Shown here piece after piece: positions 16,558-26,247 of a DNA stretch of 64,000 nt; positions within the stretch are counted from its first letter, which is position 1; each line of letters opens with the position of its first letter. The translations under genes were made by a program, and so were the position numbers. The stretch comes from Lachnospiraceae bacterium UBA7050 (GTDB lineage Bacteria; Bacillota; Clostridia; Lachnospirales; Lachnospiraceae): the NCBI GenBank assembly GCA_002493905.1, contig DLAJ01000012.1, positions 17,096 through 81,095 of the forward strand. Direction: 5' to 3'. The notes under the pieces were generated by a model. That model saw only the letters and a program-made list of their open reading frames with translations, made no database searches and was not told where the DNA came from.

Positions 16558-17294
16558 TAACATCTATACATTCCGCCGTACGGCGCATAACAGCAGCCGC
16601 CTGAACAACAGGAACATAACAGATAAGACAGACAGAGCCGGCTGCAGAGATTCCCCTGCATTCCTCCCATTCCCATATAGGGGCTCTGCCTTCCCATATA
16701 CCAGGAGCCGCCCGATTCCAGCTGCTGTACCAGATTTTGATACGCATTATTTCCGGGTTCCATCGCTGCCGCCTGCTTCGCATATTCCAGCGCCTGCACA
16801 TTATTGCCGCAGCCGGCGTTGGCAATGGCACTGTAATAATACCATTTTGCATTTCTCTCTGAAATCGTGCCGAGCACGTTCAACGCTTCTTTATAATGCC
16901 CGCCGTTAATATAATTTGCGGCTGCTTTTAAGTGCAGGGAATCCTCGTCCTCCTCTGCAGTCCTGCTGTTTCCCGTCCGTCCATAGCCGCCATAGCTGCC
17001 AAACCCTCCAAAGCCCCCGAAGCCGCCAAAACCTCCGAAGCCGAACGGATCGTATCCCTCCGTATCCTCCTGACCGTAATAAGAACCTCCTCCGCCCGAG
17101 CCGCGTTCCCGCTCCTGCATGATCTGGCGGTACGCCTGCTGAATCTGCTTAAACTTTTCCTCTGCCTGCGCCTTATTCGGATTGTTGACATTCGCATCAG
17201 GATGGTACTGCCTGCTTAATTTTCTGTAAGCCTTTTTAATATCATCATCGCTGGCATTTCTGCTGACGCCTAACACACCGTATGGGTCTATCAT
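16557..17294 (-). CDS. J-domain (DnaJ-like) co-chaperone with Cys-rich tail
   Basis: The N-terminal J domain (about 1-70) begins [20 protein letters not shown] and has the essential HPD tripeptide at residues 31-33, needed to stimulate DnaK. A Gly/Phe-rich linker (repeats of FGG, about 88-105) follows, then a tetratricopeptide-like helical part ([19 protein letters not shown]). The last 35 residues are unusually rich in Cys ([13 protein letters not shown]). There is no DnaJ zinc finger of the classical CxxCxGxG type, so this is a class C J-protein. The start overlaps the DUF5685 stop by 4 bp (ATGA), so the two are co-translated. The Cys-rich end could bind metal or be lipidated or oxidised. 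Confidence 0.88.
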   Translation of the reverse strand: MIDPYGVLGVSRNASDDDIKKAYRKLSRQYHPDANVNNPNKAQAEEKFKQIQQAYRQIMQERERGSGGGGSYYGQEDTEGYDPFGFGGFGGFGGFGGFGSYGGYGRTGNSRTAEEDEDSLHLKAAANYINGGHYKEALNVLGTISERNAKWYYYSAIANAGCGNNVQALEYAKQAAAMEPGNNAYQNLVQQLESGGSWYMGRQSPYMGMGGMQGNLCSRLCLSYLLCSCCSGGCCYAPYGGMYRC

Positions 17295-18199
17295 AATTTG
17301 GGTACCCCGTCCTGTTTCTCTGTATTCTCTTCTGCGGTCTGAGCGCCCTGCTGCTCAGATTTTCCGCTGCCCTTTTCCTTCATGCGCCGTGCATGCACCG
17401 CCTCGTATTTCGTCCACACACCGGCGTATAAAATATTTCGCAGGATTTCTGCATGAAGCAGGATCGGAAGCTTTTCAAATTCACGTGAGCACTCTGCCAT
17501 CATCATTGTCAAAATCCCCTTTACTTCCTCTTCAAAGCCTTCCTCCGAAAAACGCGGTGCAAACGGATTATAACAATTCTTCTTCAAATCCTCTTCAATA
17601 TCGTCATAGGCGTCCATCAGATAAATAAATTTGCCAAAATAAAAACCGATTCTCCGCAGGCTGTCCGCCCACTCGTCCTCATGATATACGAACAGCTCCG
17701 CCATGATCGCGCCAAATAAGCCCGCCGTCTCATCCAGTGTCACGCCGCCGCTTTTTTCCACTTCATGCAGACGTTTTAAGTTTTCCACCATCTTACAGGC
17801 TTTCTCCGGATATTCCTTTGCGATGCGGTTGTTCTTTTTACGGAGAAACGCTGCAAACAGATATTTCCCGACCTTGCGCTCATCGATCCAGTCATCTTCA
17901 CATTTATAATAAGAAAGAAGCACATTGACATCCGCGGCATAGTCCGTATAAAGATTTCTGCTGACCGGATGCTTCTCAAACGGATGGATGATGCAGCGGA
18001 CTGTCCCTTCCATTGTCTCCGGCTCATAAAGCCCCGTCAGCAGCATGACGAGAAACGTCATGTCATAACTTAGCGTCATCTGTCCGAAGCGCCCATATTT
18101 TTCCTTCAAAGCACGGCACAGGCCACAGTAATAGGACTGATAAACGGCAAACTCGCGAAATTTCAGTTCCGGCTTATTCACGACAATATATCCGAACAC
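17291..18199 (-). CDS. DUF5685 family protein
   Basis: This 302-aa mostly helical protein begins [17 protein letters not shown] and has a [14 protein letters not shown] motif (CxxC) near residue 28 and further Cys and Asp ([21 protein letters not shown]) in the middle. These match the DUF5685 family, whose function is unknown; the DAYDDIEED stretch superficially recalls the Asp-rich motifs of all-helical prenyl synthase-like folds. The start is GTG at 18199 after GGGGAGG. It lies between a zinc-ribbon membrane protein gene (13 bp upstream) and the J-domain gene (4-bp overlap), so these three genes are very likely one operon. Confidence 0.82.
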   Translation of the reverse strand: MFGYIVVNKPELKFREFAVYQSYYCGLCRALKEKYGRFGQMTLSYDMTFLVMLLTGLYEPETMEGTVRCIIHPFEKHPVSRNLYTDYAADVNVLLSYYKCEDDWIDERKVGKYLFAAFLRKKNNRIAKEYPEKACKMVENLKRLHEVEKSGGVTLDETAGLFGAIMAELFVYHEDEWADSLRRIGFYFGKFIYLMDAYDDIEEDLKKNCYNPFAPRFSEEGFEEEVKGILTMMMAECSREFEKLPILLHAEILRNILYAGVWTKYEAVHARRMKEKGSGKSEQQGAQTAEENTEKQDGVPKL

Positions 18200-18212
18200 A
18201 GGTACCTCCCCG

Positions 18213-18716
18213 TCAACTGTTCTTTATAAACTCTTTATGGCATTTCGGGCATGTGATCGCAATCCTGCCCTTTCCCCGCGGTACGCGTATTTTCTGCCTG
18301 CAGCCAGGACAGCGGTAAATATGATGCGTCTTCCTCTGCGACCATCCTCTTTTCCACAGTGCGGACTTTCTCCTGACAGACTGCGTCAGCATCAGATAAC
18401 GCTGATTTTCTGCGGAACGCTTTATGTGATTTCTCGACAGCATTCTGAAATATGAGTAAATCAACAGGATAAACGCCAGCACATAAAACCCGTTTCGCCT
18501 TGTTAATATGGAAAGAATCAGAAAAATCAACGTTGTCCAAAACAAAAAACGTCCAAATTGGTCAACGCCATATCTTCCCTGCATAAACTGTATCAGCCTT
18601 CGTTTCATTTTTCTTAGCCATGCTCCCTTCCCAGACTGCAGCCTCATGCGCTTCATTGCATTACTTTGCGCTTCATCCGATCGCTTTGTGCTTCGCTGCT
18701 GCTTTACGCTTCCCAT
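18213..18716 (-). CDS. zinc-ribbon membrane protein of unknown function
   Basis: Two adjacent hydrophobic segments (FGRFLFWTTLIFLILSIL and FYVLAFILLIYSYF) follow a basic N-terminus. The C-terminus carries a zinc ribbon, CPGCRQKIRVPRGKG ... CPKCHKEF. The ribbon is probably cytosolic, since basic residues surround it. The true start is uncertain: ATG 18716 gives 167 aa, while an internal ATG at 18608 would begin MKRRLIQFMQGRYG, which looks like the conserved part. It is first in the run with DUF5685 and the J-domain protein and is separated from clpB by a tandem-repeat block. Confidence 0.75.
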   Translation of the reverse strand: MGSVKQQRSTKRSDEAQSNAMKRMRLQSGKGAWLRKMKRRLIQFMQGRYGVDQFGRFLFWTTLIFLILSILTRRNGFYVLAFILLIYSYFRMLSRNHIKRSAENQRYLMLTQSVRRKSALWKRGWSQRKTHHIYRCPGCRQKIRVPRGKGRIAITCPKCHKEFIKNS

Positions 18717-18817
18717 ACCGCTTTACCTTACGGCAGTGCTTTCTTTTTTCAATTGTAGGAAACTTTTGGAAAAAAGCAAGCAATCGGCGCAAAAAAAATT
18801 CTTAATTCTTTCTAAAA

Positions 18818-18941
18818 AGAGTTTCCAGCAGGAAGCTCTGTCAAAGAAATTCCTTAGGCATTTCTACCTAAATACAGAGTTTCCGCAGGAAGCTCTGCCA
18901 AAGAAATTCCTTAGGCATTTCTACCTAAATACAGAGTTTCC
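18818..18941. repeat. 57/58-bp tandem repeat after clpB, AGAGTTTCC family
   Basis: Units start at 18818, 18876 and 18933 (the last cut short by the clpB end). Each has AGAGTTTCC, 2-4 nt, then GGAAGCTCT, a diverged version of the stem at 6597 and 16456. A second inverted segment follows (AGAAAT ... ATTTCT and TTAGG ... CCTAA). The block lies directly between the clpB stop codon (18952) and the zinc-ribbon gene and may act as repeated transcript ends. Confidence 0.75.
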
Positions 18942-18951
18942 TGCTGCATCC

Positions 18952-21537
18952 TTACGCGGCGCGCTCCGCTGCGAGCGCGCCGTCCTTTACAATAATGCGG
19001 ATGCGGTCTCCGACCGTTACGCCGTCCGATAAGATCAGCTTTGCCGAGAGCGTCTCCACATGCTTTTGAATAAATCGTTTGAGCGGTCTCGCGCCATAGG
19101 AAGGCTCGTAGCCGTTTTCCAGTATATAAGCGCGCGCCTCATCCGAAAGCTCAACCGTCAGCTCCCTGTCTGACAGTCTGCGGTTTAAGTCTGCAAGGAT
19201 CAGATCAATGATACCGCCGATATTCTCCTTTGTCAAAGGCTTGAAGAGTATGATCTCATCTAAGCGGTTTAAGAATTCCGGACGGAATCCTGCGCGGAGC
19301 TGCTCCATCACGTTTCTTTCCGCATCTTTGCTGATGCTGCCGTCCTCTTTGATTCCCTCTAACAGGTCCTGGGCACCGATATTGGATGTCAGGATCAGAA
19401 TCGTATTCTTGAAATCGACGGTGCGCCCCTGCGAGTCCGTAATGCGCCCATCATCCAATACCTGCAGCAGCACATTGAATACATCCGGATGCGCTTTTTC
19501 AATCTCGTCAAAGAGCACGACCGAGTAAGGTTTTCTTCTGACCGCTTCAGTCAACTGTCCGCCCTCCTCATAGCCGACATATCCGGGAGGCGCTCCGATC
19601 AGGCGCGAAACAGAATATTTCTCCATATACTCACTCATGTCCAGCCGGACCATATTGGATTCGTCGTCAAACAGCGACGCCGCAAGGCTTTTCGCAAGTT
19701 CGGTCTTGCCCACGCCGGTCGGTCCAAGGAATAGAAAAGAGCCGATCGGCTTGCTCGGGTCCTTAATCCCCGCCTTGGAGCGGATGATCGCCTCCGTCAC
19801 TTTGGTCACGGCCTCATCCTGTCCGACTACGCGCTTGTGCAGTTCCTCATCTAAGTGAAGCGTCTTGTTCCGCTCGCTCTCGGTCAGCTTCGTGATCGGA
19901 ATCCCGGTCCAGCGGCTCACAATGCGGGCGATCTCCTCATCGGACACGCTCTCATGCACAAGGGATAAATCCTTGCTCTTTACCGCTTCCTCCTCCTGCT
20001 CCAGCTGCTTCTTTAAGTTTGGCAGCTTTCCGTAACTTAACTCCGCCGCCTTCTCCAGATTACCTTCCCTCTGCGCGATCTGTATCTCGCTTCCGACTGC
20101 CTCGATTTCCTCACGCAGTCTGGACAATTTCTCAACAGACGCTTTTTCGTTCTCCCACTGTGCCTTGCGGTTGTTCAACTCTTCCTTCAGCTCCGCCAGT
20201 TCTTTTTGCAGCACGGAAAGCCGCTCGGTACTCATGCGGTCATCCTCTTTTTTGAGTGCCGCCTCCTCGATCTCCATCTGCATGACCTTGCGCTGCAGTC
20301 CGTCCAGCTCGGTCGGCATCGAATCCAACTCCGTCTTAATGAGCGCGCATGCCTCATCCACAAGGTCAATTGCCTTGTCAGGCAGAAACCGGTCGCTGAT
20401 ATAGCGGTCGGACAGCGTCGCCGCGCTCACAAGCGCATTGTCCATAATCTTCACGCCGTGATAAACCTCGTAGCGCTCCTTTAAGCCGCGCAGGATGGAA
20501 ATCGTGTCCTCCACGGTCGGCTCATCGACCATAACGGGCTGAAACCGCCGCTCCAACGCCGCATCCTTCTCAATATACTGCCGGTATTCGTCAAGCGTTG
20601 TCGCCCCGATACAGTGCAGCTCGCCGCGCGCCAGCATCGGCTTTAACATATTGCCCGCGTCAAGCGCGCCATCCGTCTTTCCCGCGCCTACGATCGTATG
20701 CAGCTCATCAATAAAAAGAATGATCTGCCCTTCGCTTTTTTTCACTTCCTCCAGTACGGCCTTTAAGCGCTCCTCAAATTCGCCGCGGTATTTCGCGCCT
20801 GCAACAAGCGCTCCCATGTCAAGTGCAAATATTTTTTTATCCTGTAATCCCTGCGGTACGTCGCCGCGCACAATCCGCTGCGCTAAGCCTTCCACCACCG
20901 CCGTTTTTCCGACGCCCGGCTCTCCGATCAGCACCGGATTGTTTTTTGTTTTTCTGGACAGAATGCGGATAATGTTGCGAATCTCGCCGTCCCTGCCGAT
21001 GACCGGATCAAGCTTCTGGCTCCGCGCTTTCTCCACGAGCTCCTGCCCGTACTTATTTAACGTATCGTAAGTCGCCTCCGGGTTGTCGCTCGTCACGCGC
21101 TGATTGCCGCGCACAGTCGAAAGCGCCTGTAGAAACCGCTCTCTGTTGATGCCGTACTCTTTCCAGATTTGCGCGATCTCCTTATTTGGGTAGCGGATCA
21201 TGCATAAAAACAAATGCTCAACGGAGACATACTCGTCCCCCATCGCCTTTGCCTCATCCTCCGCCGATACGAGCACCTTATTTAAGTCCTGCCCGACATG
21301 GACCTGACCCCCCTGCACCTTGACCCGCTTTTCAAGCGCCTCGCGCGCGCGGTTCACAAAGTGCTCGGTCTGGATCTCCATTTTTTCGATCAGCTTTAAG
21401 ATCAGGCTGTCCTCCAAAGTCAGCAGGCTGTAAAGTAAATGCTCCTGCTCGATTTCCTGATTACCGTATTCATAGGCAAGTTTCTCACAATTTTCCACCG
21501 CCTGCATAGATTTTTGTGTAAATTTTGCAATATTCAT
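18952..21537 (-). CDS. clpB: ATP-dependent chaperone ClpB
   Basis: This Hsp100 disaggregase rescues aggregated proteins with DnaK. At 861 aa it has the family's usual length. In order: Clp N-domain repeats ([18 protein letters not shown]), AAA-1 with Walker [10 protein letters not shown] and Walker B LFIDELHT, a long coiled-coil M domain (about 400-530; [17 protein letters not shown] and further heptads) that separates ClpB from ClpC, and AAA-2 with [22 protein letters not shown] and [16 protein letters not shown] operator and sigma-A promoter lie upstream. Presence of the M domain and absence of the ClpP-binding loop of ClpA/C support the ClpB call. Confidence 0.97.
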   Translation of the reverse strand: MNIAKFTQKSMQAVENCEKLAYEYGNQEIEQEHLLYSLLTLEDSLILKLIEKMEIQTEHFVNRAREALEKRVKVQGGQVHVGQDLNKVLVSAEDEAKAMGDEYVSVEHLFLCMIRYPNKEIAQIWKEYGINRERFLQALSTVRGNQRVTSDNPEATYDTLNKYGQELVEKARSQKLDPVIGRDGEIRNIIRILSRKTKNNPVLIGEPGVGKTAVVEGLAQRIVRGDVPQGLQDKKIFALDMGALVAGAKYRGEFEERLKAVLEEVKKSEGQIILFIDELHTIVGAGKTDGALDAGNMLKPMLARGELHCIGATTLDEYRQYIEKDAALERRFQPVMVDEPTVEDTISILRGLKERYEVYHGVKIMDNALVSAATLSDRYISDRFLPDKAIDLVDEACALIKTELDSMPTELDGLQRKVMQMEIEEAALKKEDDRMSTERLSVLQKELAELKEELNNRKAQWENEKASVEKLSRLREEIEAVGSEIQIAQREGNLEKAAELSYGKLPNLKKQLEQEEEAVKSKDLSLVHESVSDEEIARIVSRWTGIPITKLTESERNKTLHLDEELHKRVVGQDEAVTKVTEAIIRSKAGIKDPSKPIGSFLFLGPTGVGKTELAKSLAASLFDDESNMVRLDMSEYMEKYSVSRLIGAPPGYVGYEEGGQLTEAVRRKPYSVVLFDEIEKAHPDVFNVLLQVLDDGRITDSQGRTVDFKNTILILTSNIGAQDLLEGIKEDGSISKDAERNVMEQLRAGFRPEFLNRLDEIILFKPLTKENIGGIIDLILADLNRRLSDRELTVELSDEARAYILENGYEPSYGARPLKRFIQKHVETLSAKLILSDGVTVGDRIRIIVKDGALAAERAA

Positions 21538-21603
21538 CGTACACTCCTCCTTCCAAGTCTACGTTACTTGTTCCCTCAAGTGCTATTTTTGATTCACGAC
21601 TGT

Positions 21604-21646
21604 ATCATAGATCATATTGTTAGCACTGTCAAGAGGTGAGTGCTAA
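21604..21646 (-). promoter_or_regulatory. CIRCE operator (HrcA site) overlapping the clpB promoter
   Basis: TTAGCACTG - 9 bp - GAGTGCTAA (21620-21646) matches the CIRCE consensus TTAGCACTC-N9-GAGTGCTAA with one change. On the minus strand a -35 TTGACA (21627-21632 on plus, inside the operator) and a -10 TATGAT (21604-21609) are spaced 17 bp. Binding of HrcA would block RNA polymerase, so clpB should be induced by heat or misfolded protein. Confidence 0.9.
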
Positions 21647-21711
21647 TTTTTCTGACAATTTATTTTCCTATAGGAAAAATCCGTCTGAAGCAGAGCCGGC
21701 ATATACTGCCT

Positions 21712-21805
21712 GAAGCAAAACGAGCCGGGCACTGCACGAAATATCTCCCGAAGCGAAACGAGCCGGACACTGCACGAAATATCTCCTGCAGTATCCGGCT
21801 CTTCC
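21712..21805. repeat. 38-bp tandem repeat / repeated terminator after a histidine kinase gene
   Basis: Two units of 38 bp (21712-21749, 21750-21787) are nearly identical, with partial copies on each side (GAAGCAGAGCCGGC at 21688; TGCAGTATCCGGCTC at 21788). On minus, GAGCCGGATACTGCA pairs with TGCAGTGTCCGGCTC across the unit boundary with one wobble, followed by GTTTCG, so the repeat creates stacked terminator-like hairpins after the kinase stop (21823). Confidence 0.7.
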
Positions 21806-21822
21806 GGTTTTCCTCTTTATCC

Positions 21823-24800
21823 TTATAACATTTTATCCAGTGTCTCAAGCAGTTCCGGTATATTGATCGGTTTCGCGATATGGCCGTTCATACCACTGCG
21901 CAGCGCCGCCTGCTTATCTTCCTCAAACGCATTCGCTGTCATGGCAATGATCGGAATATTCGCCAGTTCGCGGTTCTTAAGTTTACGAATCTGGGCTGTC
22001 GCCTCATAACCGTTCATAACCGGCATCTGGACATCCATCAGAACCACCTGATAGTACCCTGGAGCCGACTGCTTTACCATTTCAACGGCCTGGCTTCCGT
22101 TCTCAGCAACCTCCACCGTAAAGCCGGCGTCCCCGAGAATCGCCACGGCAATCTCCTGGTTCATCTCCACATCCTCAACGAGCAGGATTCGTCCGGTATG
22201 GTGCTTTTTATCCTTTTCTGACGTCTCCTCCTCTTTCTTTGCAGAATCCGGCTGTATCACTGTCTGCAGACAGTCCCTCAGCTCCGACAGAAACAGCGGC
22301 TTACTGCAGAATGCCGTCACGCCCGCTTCCTTTGCCTCTGCTTCAATATCCGACCAGTCATAGGCAGTCAGAATGATCACCGGTACTCCGGGGGCCGCCT
22401 CTTTCCGAATCCTTCTGGTCACTTCCACACCGTTCATATCAGGCAGAAGCCAGTCCACGATATACACGGAATAATCATCCTTACGGGATACTGCCTGTCC
22501 GGCACGAAGCACGGCTTCCTTCCCGGACAATGTCCATTCTGCGCGCATGCCGAGTTGACCGAGCATATAAGAGATGCTGTCGCAGGTATTAAAATCATCA
22601 TCCACAACCAGCGCCCTGCAGTTTTTCAGTTCGGGTATTCCCTCCAGTTCCTTTGTCTCCGCATCCAGCTTAAACATAAAAGATACCGTAAATTCCGTAC
22701 CCACGCCCTGTTTACTCTTCACTTCGATGGAACCGCCCATCATATCCACGATATTTTTCGTGATCGCCATTCCAAGCCCGGTCCCCTGGATTTTACTGAT
22801 CGTGCTGTTCTTTTCTCTCTCAAACGGCTCAAAAATATGCTGTACAAACTCCTCGCTCATGCCAATGCCGTTGTCCTTAATATAGAACTCGTAATTCGCA
22901 TAGCCCTCCGGCGCTCCCGGTTTCTCCGTCACCCGCATGCTGACCGTACCTCCGGCGCCCGTATACTTCACGGAATTGCTGAGCAGATTTAAGAGCACCT
23001 GATTTAACCGGAGCTTATCGCAATAAATCTCTTCATCCAGAATATCCACCGTATCAATCTGCAGTTCCAGCTGTTTTGCGTGAATATCCGCCTGCAGAAT
23101 ATTGCGCAGTCCGTGCAGGATTTCCGGAAGACTGTGAGACTGCTCTTCCAGATAGATTTTTCCGCTCTCAATATGGCTCATATCCAATATATCATTGATC
23201 AGACTGAGCAGATGATTGCCTGAGGTAATGATTTTCTTTAGATACTCTTCAACCAGTTCCTTCTGATCAATATGTGTAATAGCAAGGTTGGTAAATCCCA
23301 CAATTGCATTCATCGGTGTGCGGATGTCATGGGACATATTGGATAAAAAGACACTCTTTGCCTTGCTCGCGCTGTTTGCCTGCGAGAGCGCCGCTTCCAA
23401 CAGATGATTCTGTTCCATCTCTCTGCGGATTTCCTCATCCACACTGCGGAAACCGAGAACAATGCCAAAACCGCCCTCGCCCTTTCCCGCGCTGACTGCC
23501 TTCATCTGGAAATATTTGATATCATCTCCCACACATTTTCGATAATTGATATAACATCTTTTCTTCTCCGCCAGCTGCTTTTGCAGCGCCTCAATGGAGG
23601 ATGCCTGCCTCACCAGTTCCCGGTCATCCTCGTGAACCCATCCCTCTATGTACTGTTCCATACATTCTTTGTACGGTATCTGTCCGTCAAAAATAGACTC
23701 CAATTCCCTGCCGTCGCTTCGAATCGGCATAACCATTCCTGTATCCGGGTCTACAAAGCATACCAGATTAAAATCAATACTTAATGCCTGCAGCAGTTCC
23801 ATCTGGCGCCTTTCATTTTTCTTTTCCTGCTGCTTCTGCTTTGTATAATCCAAAAGAAAACGCTGATAAAAAAGTTCCCCGTTTTCCTCAAAAAGCTTAA
23901 TGATCCCCATGACATAGAGGATCTCACCATCCTTATGCCTCACACGGTATTCAACACTGACGCTGTCCCCCGCTTTTTCCAGCGTCGAAAGGCTTTCCTT
24001 AAATGCCTGTCTGTCTTCTTCCACAACCGTGGGCGCAATCATATGGAATCCGTCGGCGATCAATTCCTCCTGCGTCTCATACCCCAGAATCTTCAGTGCA
24101 GCCCTGTTAACGCTTAAGATTCGCGTGCCGTCCAGCGTATGGCACATAACGCCGCAGTCGAGCGTGGTAAAAATCGCATCAAGCATCCGGTTCTGCTGGA
24201 GAATCTCTTCCTCATAGGCACGCTCCTGCGTCACGTCAATCGCCACTCCCACTGTTCCCATTACAGTGCCGTCAAGGTCATAGAGCGGTGATTTATAGGT
24301 CGTAAGCATCCGCTTCCCTTCCCCGGTATCAATCATTTCGCCCGATACAAAGGTTCTCTGTTCGCTCATGACCTTATTTTCCGACTCAATACAGGCGGGG
24401 TCATCCTGATCTACATCCCAGATATATGCATGCCCGCGCCCCTGCACCTGCTGTTTGGTCTTATTGACCGTACGGCAGAAGCTGTCGTTCACTTTCTCAT
24501 GAATGCCGTTTTTATCTTTATACCAGACCAAATTCGGTATGTGATCAATCGTCGCTTCCAGATACTGGTTTGTCTGCCAGAAATCTTTTTCCATCTTACA
24601 GCTCTTCTGCCACCTGAGGAAATGAAAGCGCACCTCTTCGTCAGACATCGGGTTCACCCAAATATCCCTGATGTCCGCAGCCTCCGGGCTCTTAGTCAAA
24701 GCCTGCACACAATCCCTGTCCGCCAGCAGGATGATCTGCGAATTTTCGTTTTTGTCCGATGATAGTATATGCAAAGCATCTGCAGCATCCATCCTTGACA

Positions 24801-24963
24801 GATCAGCCAGAACCACATCCGCTTCTGATACCAGCTTCCCCTCAATACCGTCGCTTTCGAAAAAAATATGCGTAAAATGCTCCATTGACGGCATTTCCTT
24901 GATCACTTCAAATGCACGGCAGGGATGCCCTGCAAGATAGATATGAAGATGACAACTGTACAT
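21823..24963 (-). CDS. soluble hybrid histidine kinase with PAS domains and two receivers
   Basis: This 1046-aa protein has no membrane segment. Residues 1-130 look like a degenerate receiver fold (ADVVLADLSRMD ... QIILLADRD). Three PAS-like regions follow, including VGVAIDVTQERAYEEE and a PAC-type YRVRHKDGEILYVMG. HisKA carries FLSNMSHDIRTPMNAIVG; the HATPase shows LLNLLSNSVKYT, IKDNGIGM and GTGLGMAI. Receiver 1 has Asp in YIVDWLLPDMNG and receiver 2 in VVLMDVQMPVMNG. There is no Hpt domain, so phosphate may go to a separate Hpt. The start at 24963 follows GGAGAAACAGGT; the longer frame to 25059 lacks a site. No neighbouring output regulator is present. Confidence 0.92.
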   Translation of the reverse strand: MYSCHLHIYLAGHPCRAFEVIKEMPSMEHFTHIFFESDGIEGKLVSEADVVLADLSRMDAADALHILSSDKNENSQIILLADRDCVQALTKSPEAADIRDIWVNPMSDEEVRFHFLRWQKSCKMEKDFWQTNQYLEATIDHIPNLVWYKDKNGIHEKVNDSFCRTVNKTKQQVQGRGHAYIWDVDQDDPACIESENKVMSEQRTFVSGEMIDTGEGKRMLTTYKSPLYDLDGTVMGTVGVAIDVTQERAYEEEILQQNRMLDAIFTTLDCGVMCHTLDGTRILSVNRAALKILGYETQEELIADGFHMIAPTVVEEDRQAFKESLSTLEKAGDSVSVEYRVRHKDGEILYVMGIIKLFEENGELFYQRFLLDYTKQKQQEKKNERRQMELLQALSIDFNLVCFVDPDTGMVMPIRSDGRELESIFDGQIPYKECMEQYIEGWVHEDDRELVRQASSIEALQKQLAEKKRCYINYRKCVGDDIKYFQMKAVSAGKGEGGFGIVLGFRSVDEEIRREMEQNHLLEAALSQANSASKAKSVFLSNMSHDIRTPMNAIVGFTNLAITHIDQKELVEEYLKKIITSGNHLLSLINDILDMSHIESGKIYLEEQSHSLPEILHGLRNILQADIHAKQLELQIDTVDILDEEIYCDKLRLNQVLLNLLSNSVKYTGAGGTVSMRVTEKPGAPEGYANYEFYIKDNGIGMSEEFVQHIFEPFEREKNSTISKIQGTGLGMAITKNIVDMMGGSIEVKSKQGVGTEFTVSFMFKLDAETKELEGIPELKNCRALVVDDDFNTCDSISYMLGQLGMRAEWTLSGKEAVLRAGQAVSRKDDYSVYIVDWLLPDMNGVEVTRRIRKEAAPGVPVIILTAYDWSDIEAEAKEAGVTAFCSKPLFLSELRDCLQTVIQPDSAKKEEETSEKDKKHHTGRILLVEDVEMNQEIAVAILGDAGFTVEVAENGSQAVEMVKQSAPGYYQVVLMDVQMPVMNGYEATAQIRKLKNRELANIPIIAMTANAFEEDKQAALRSGMNGHIAKPINIPELLETLDKML

Positions 24964-25074
24964 ACCTGTTTCTCCTTTATAATATAGGTAAAAAGTATCT
25001 CTTATGTGTATTCTAACAAGCCTGCAAACCTCTGTCAATACAGGGAATCTGCCTGACAATCCTCCAAAAATCCG

Positions 25075-26133
25075 TTACTTTTCTGTCTCCTTTTTTTCTG
25101 CGTACTCTTCTTTGCCGCTCTCTTTGCACATGTATGGGTTGACATGCACCATGATGTGCTTTACTTTCGGAAAGCGGCGCTCCAGCTCGTCATGCGCGCG
25201 TTCCGCAACCGCATGCGCCTCATAAAGCCGCCACTGGCCGTTGACTAAAATTTCCACGTCCACGTAAATCTTGTTGCCAAATACGCGCGTGTGCAGCATA
25301 TCGATTCCCTGCACGCCGTCCTGCTCCAGAATACACTCCCGCATCTCCTGTTCCGTCTGCGCGTCACAGGATTTGTCCACCATCTTATCAACGGCGTCTT
25401 TGAAAATCTCATATGCCGCTTTCAAAATAAAAATACAGATCACAACGCTCGCTGCGGAATCAAGCACCGGAAACCCCATTCTTGCACCTGCAATACCGAT
25501 CAGCGCGCCAACCGAAGAAAGCGCATCCGAGCGGTGATGCCATGCATCCGCCATGAGTGCGCCCGAATCGATCATTTTCGCATAATGCCTCGTATACCAG
25601 AACATCGCTTCCTTCAGCACGATTGAAACAACCGCAGCTATAAGAGCCGCGATCCCCGGCACCGCAAGCGCGCCGTAATGCCCGCCCGCTATGGTCTTTA
25701 CGCCTCCGATCCCAATTCCTGCACCTGTGATTGCCAGTACAACCGCCAGCACGATTGCCGCAACGCATTCCATCCGCTCATGCCCGTACGGATGATCCTC
25801 ATCGGATTTCTTCGCCGCCATATGTACTCCTATCATGACAACGATCGTACTGAATACATCCGACGCCGAATGCACCGCATCCGAGATCATCGCTCCGGAA
25901 TGTCCTACAACACCGGCAAGCAGCTTTCCTGCGGAAAGCACGGCATTTACAACAATGCTGATCATCGACACCTGCATGGCAGTCTGCTCTTCGCTGCCGG
26001 ACTGCTGTTCTGCGCATGCCTGTATCCCTGCTTTTTTTACAAGTTTGACATCTCCCCCGATATCTGCATGCTCCTGCTGCTCATCCCGCATGTGCTGCCC
26101 AGTCTGTTCTTTTTCCCCGTGCTTCGTGTCCAT
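25075..26133 (-). CDS. cation diffusion facilitator (CDF) family metal exporter
   Basis: This proton-coupled divalent metal exporter (Zn, Fe, Mn or Co) begins with an acidic, His-rich cytosolic N-tail (residues 1-50). Six TM segments follow, with the metal-site motifs HSASDVFST in TM2 and DAWHHRSDALSS in TM5. The C-terminal cytosolic dimerisation domain contains VDVEILVNGQWRLYEAHAVAE. The HHRSD form of the TM5 site (H-x-x-x-D) is typical of Zn/Fe-CDF members. The start at ATG 26133 is chosen because the extension to 26208 has no ribosome binding site and is not hydrophobic. It sits between the soluble kinase and a repeat-bearing membrane protein, all on minus. Confidence 0.9.
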   Translation of the reverse strand: MDTKHGEKEQTGQHMRDEQQEHADIGGDVKLVKKAGIQACAEQQSGSEEQTAMQVSMISIVVNAVLSAGKLLAGVVGHSGAMISDAVHSASDVFSTIVVMIGVHMAAKKSDEDHPYGHERMECVAAIVLAVVLAITGAGIGIGGVKTIAGGHYGALAVPGIAALIAAVVSIVLKEAMFWYTRHYAKMIDSGALMADAWHHRSDALSSVGALIGIAGARMGFPVLDSAASVVICIFILKAAYEIFKDAVDKMVDKSCDAQTEQEMRECILEQDGVQGIDMLHTRVFGNKIYVDVEILVNGQWRLYEAHAVAERAHDELERRFPKVKHIMVHVNPYMCKESGKEEYAEKKETEK

Positions 26134-26247
26134 ATTCCGATACTGTCCTTTCCTTTTTATATCAAATAAAATTTGCGGTGTCGAAAGCCCGAATGAGAAT
26201 GATAGCAAATTCTTTTGTACAGCCCTCGACCCGTCATGAAACGATAT

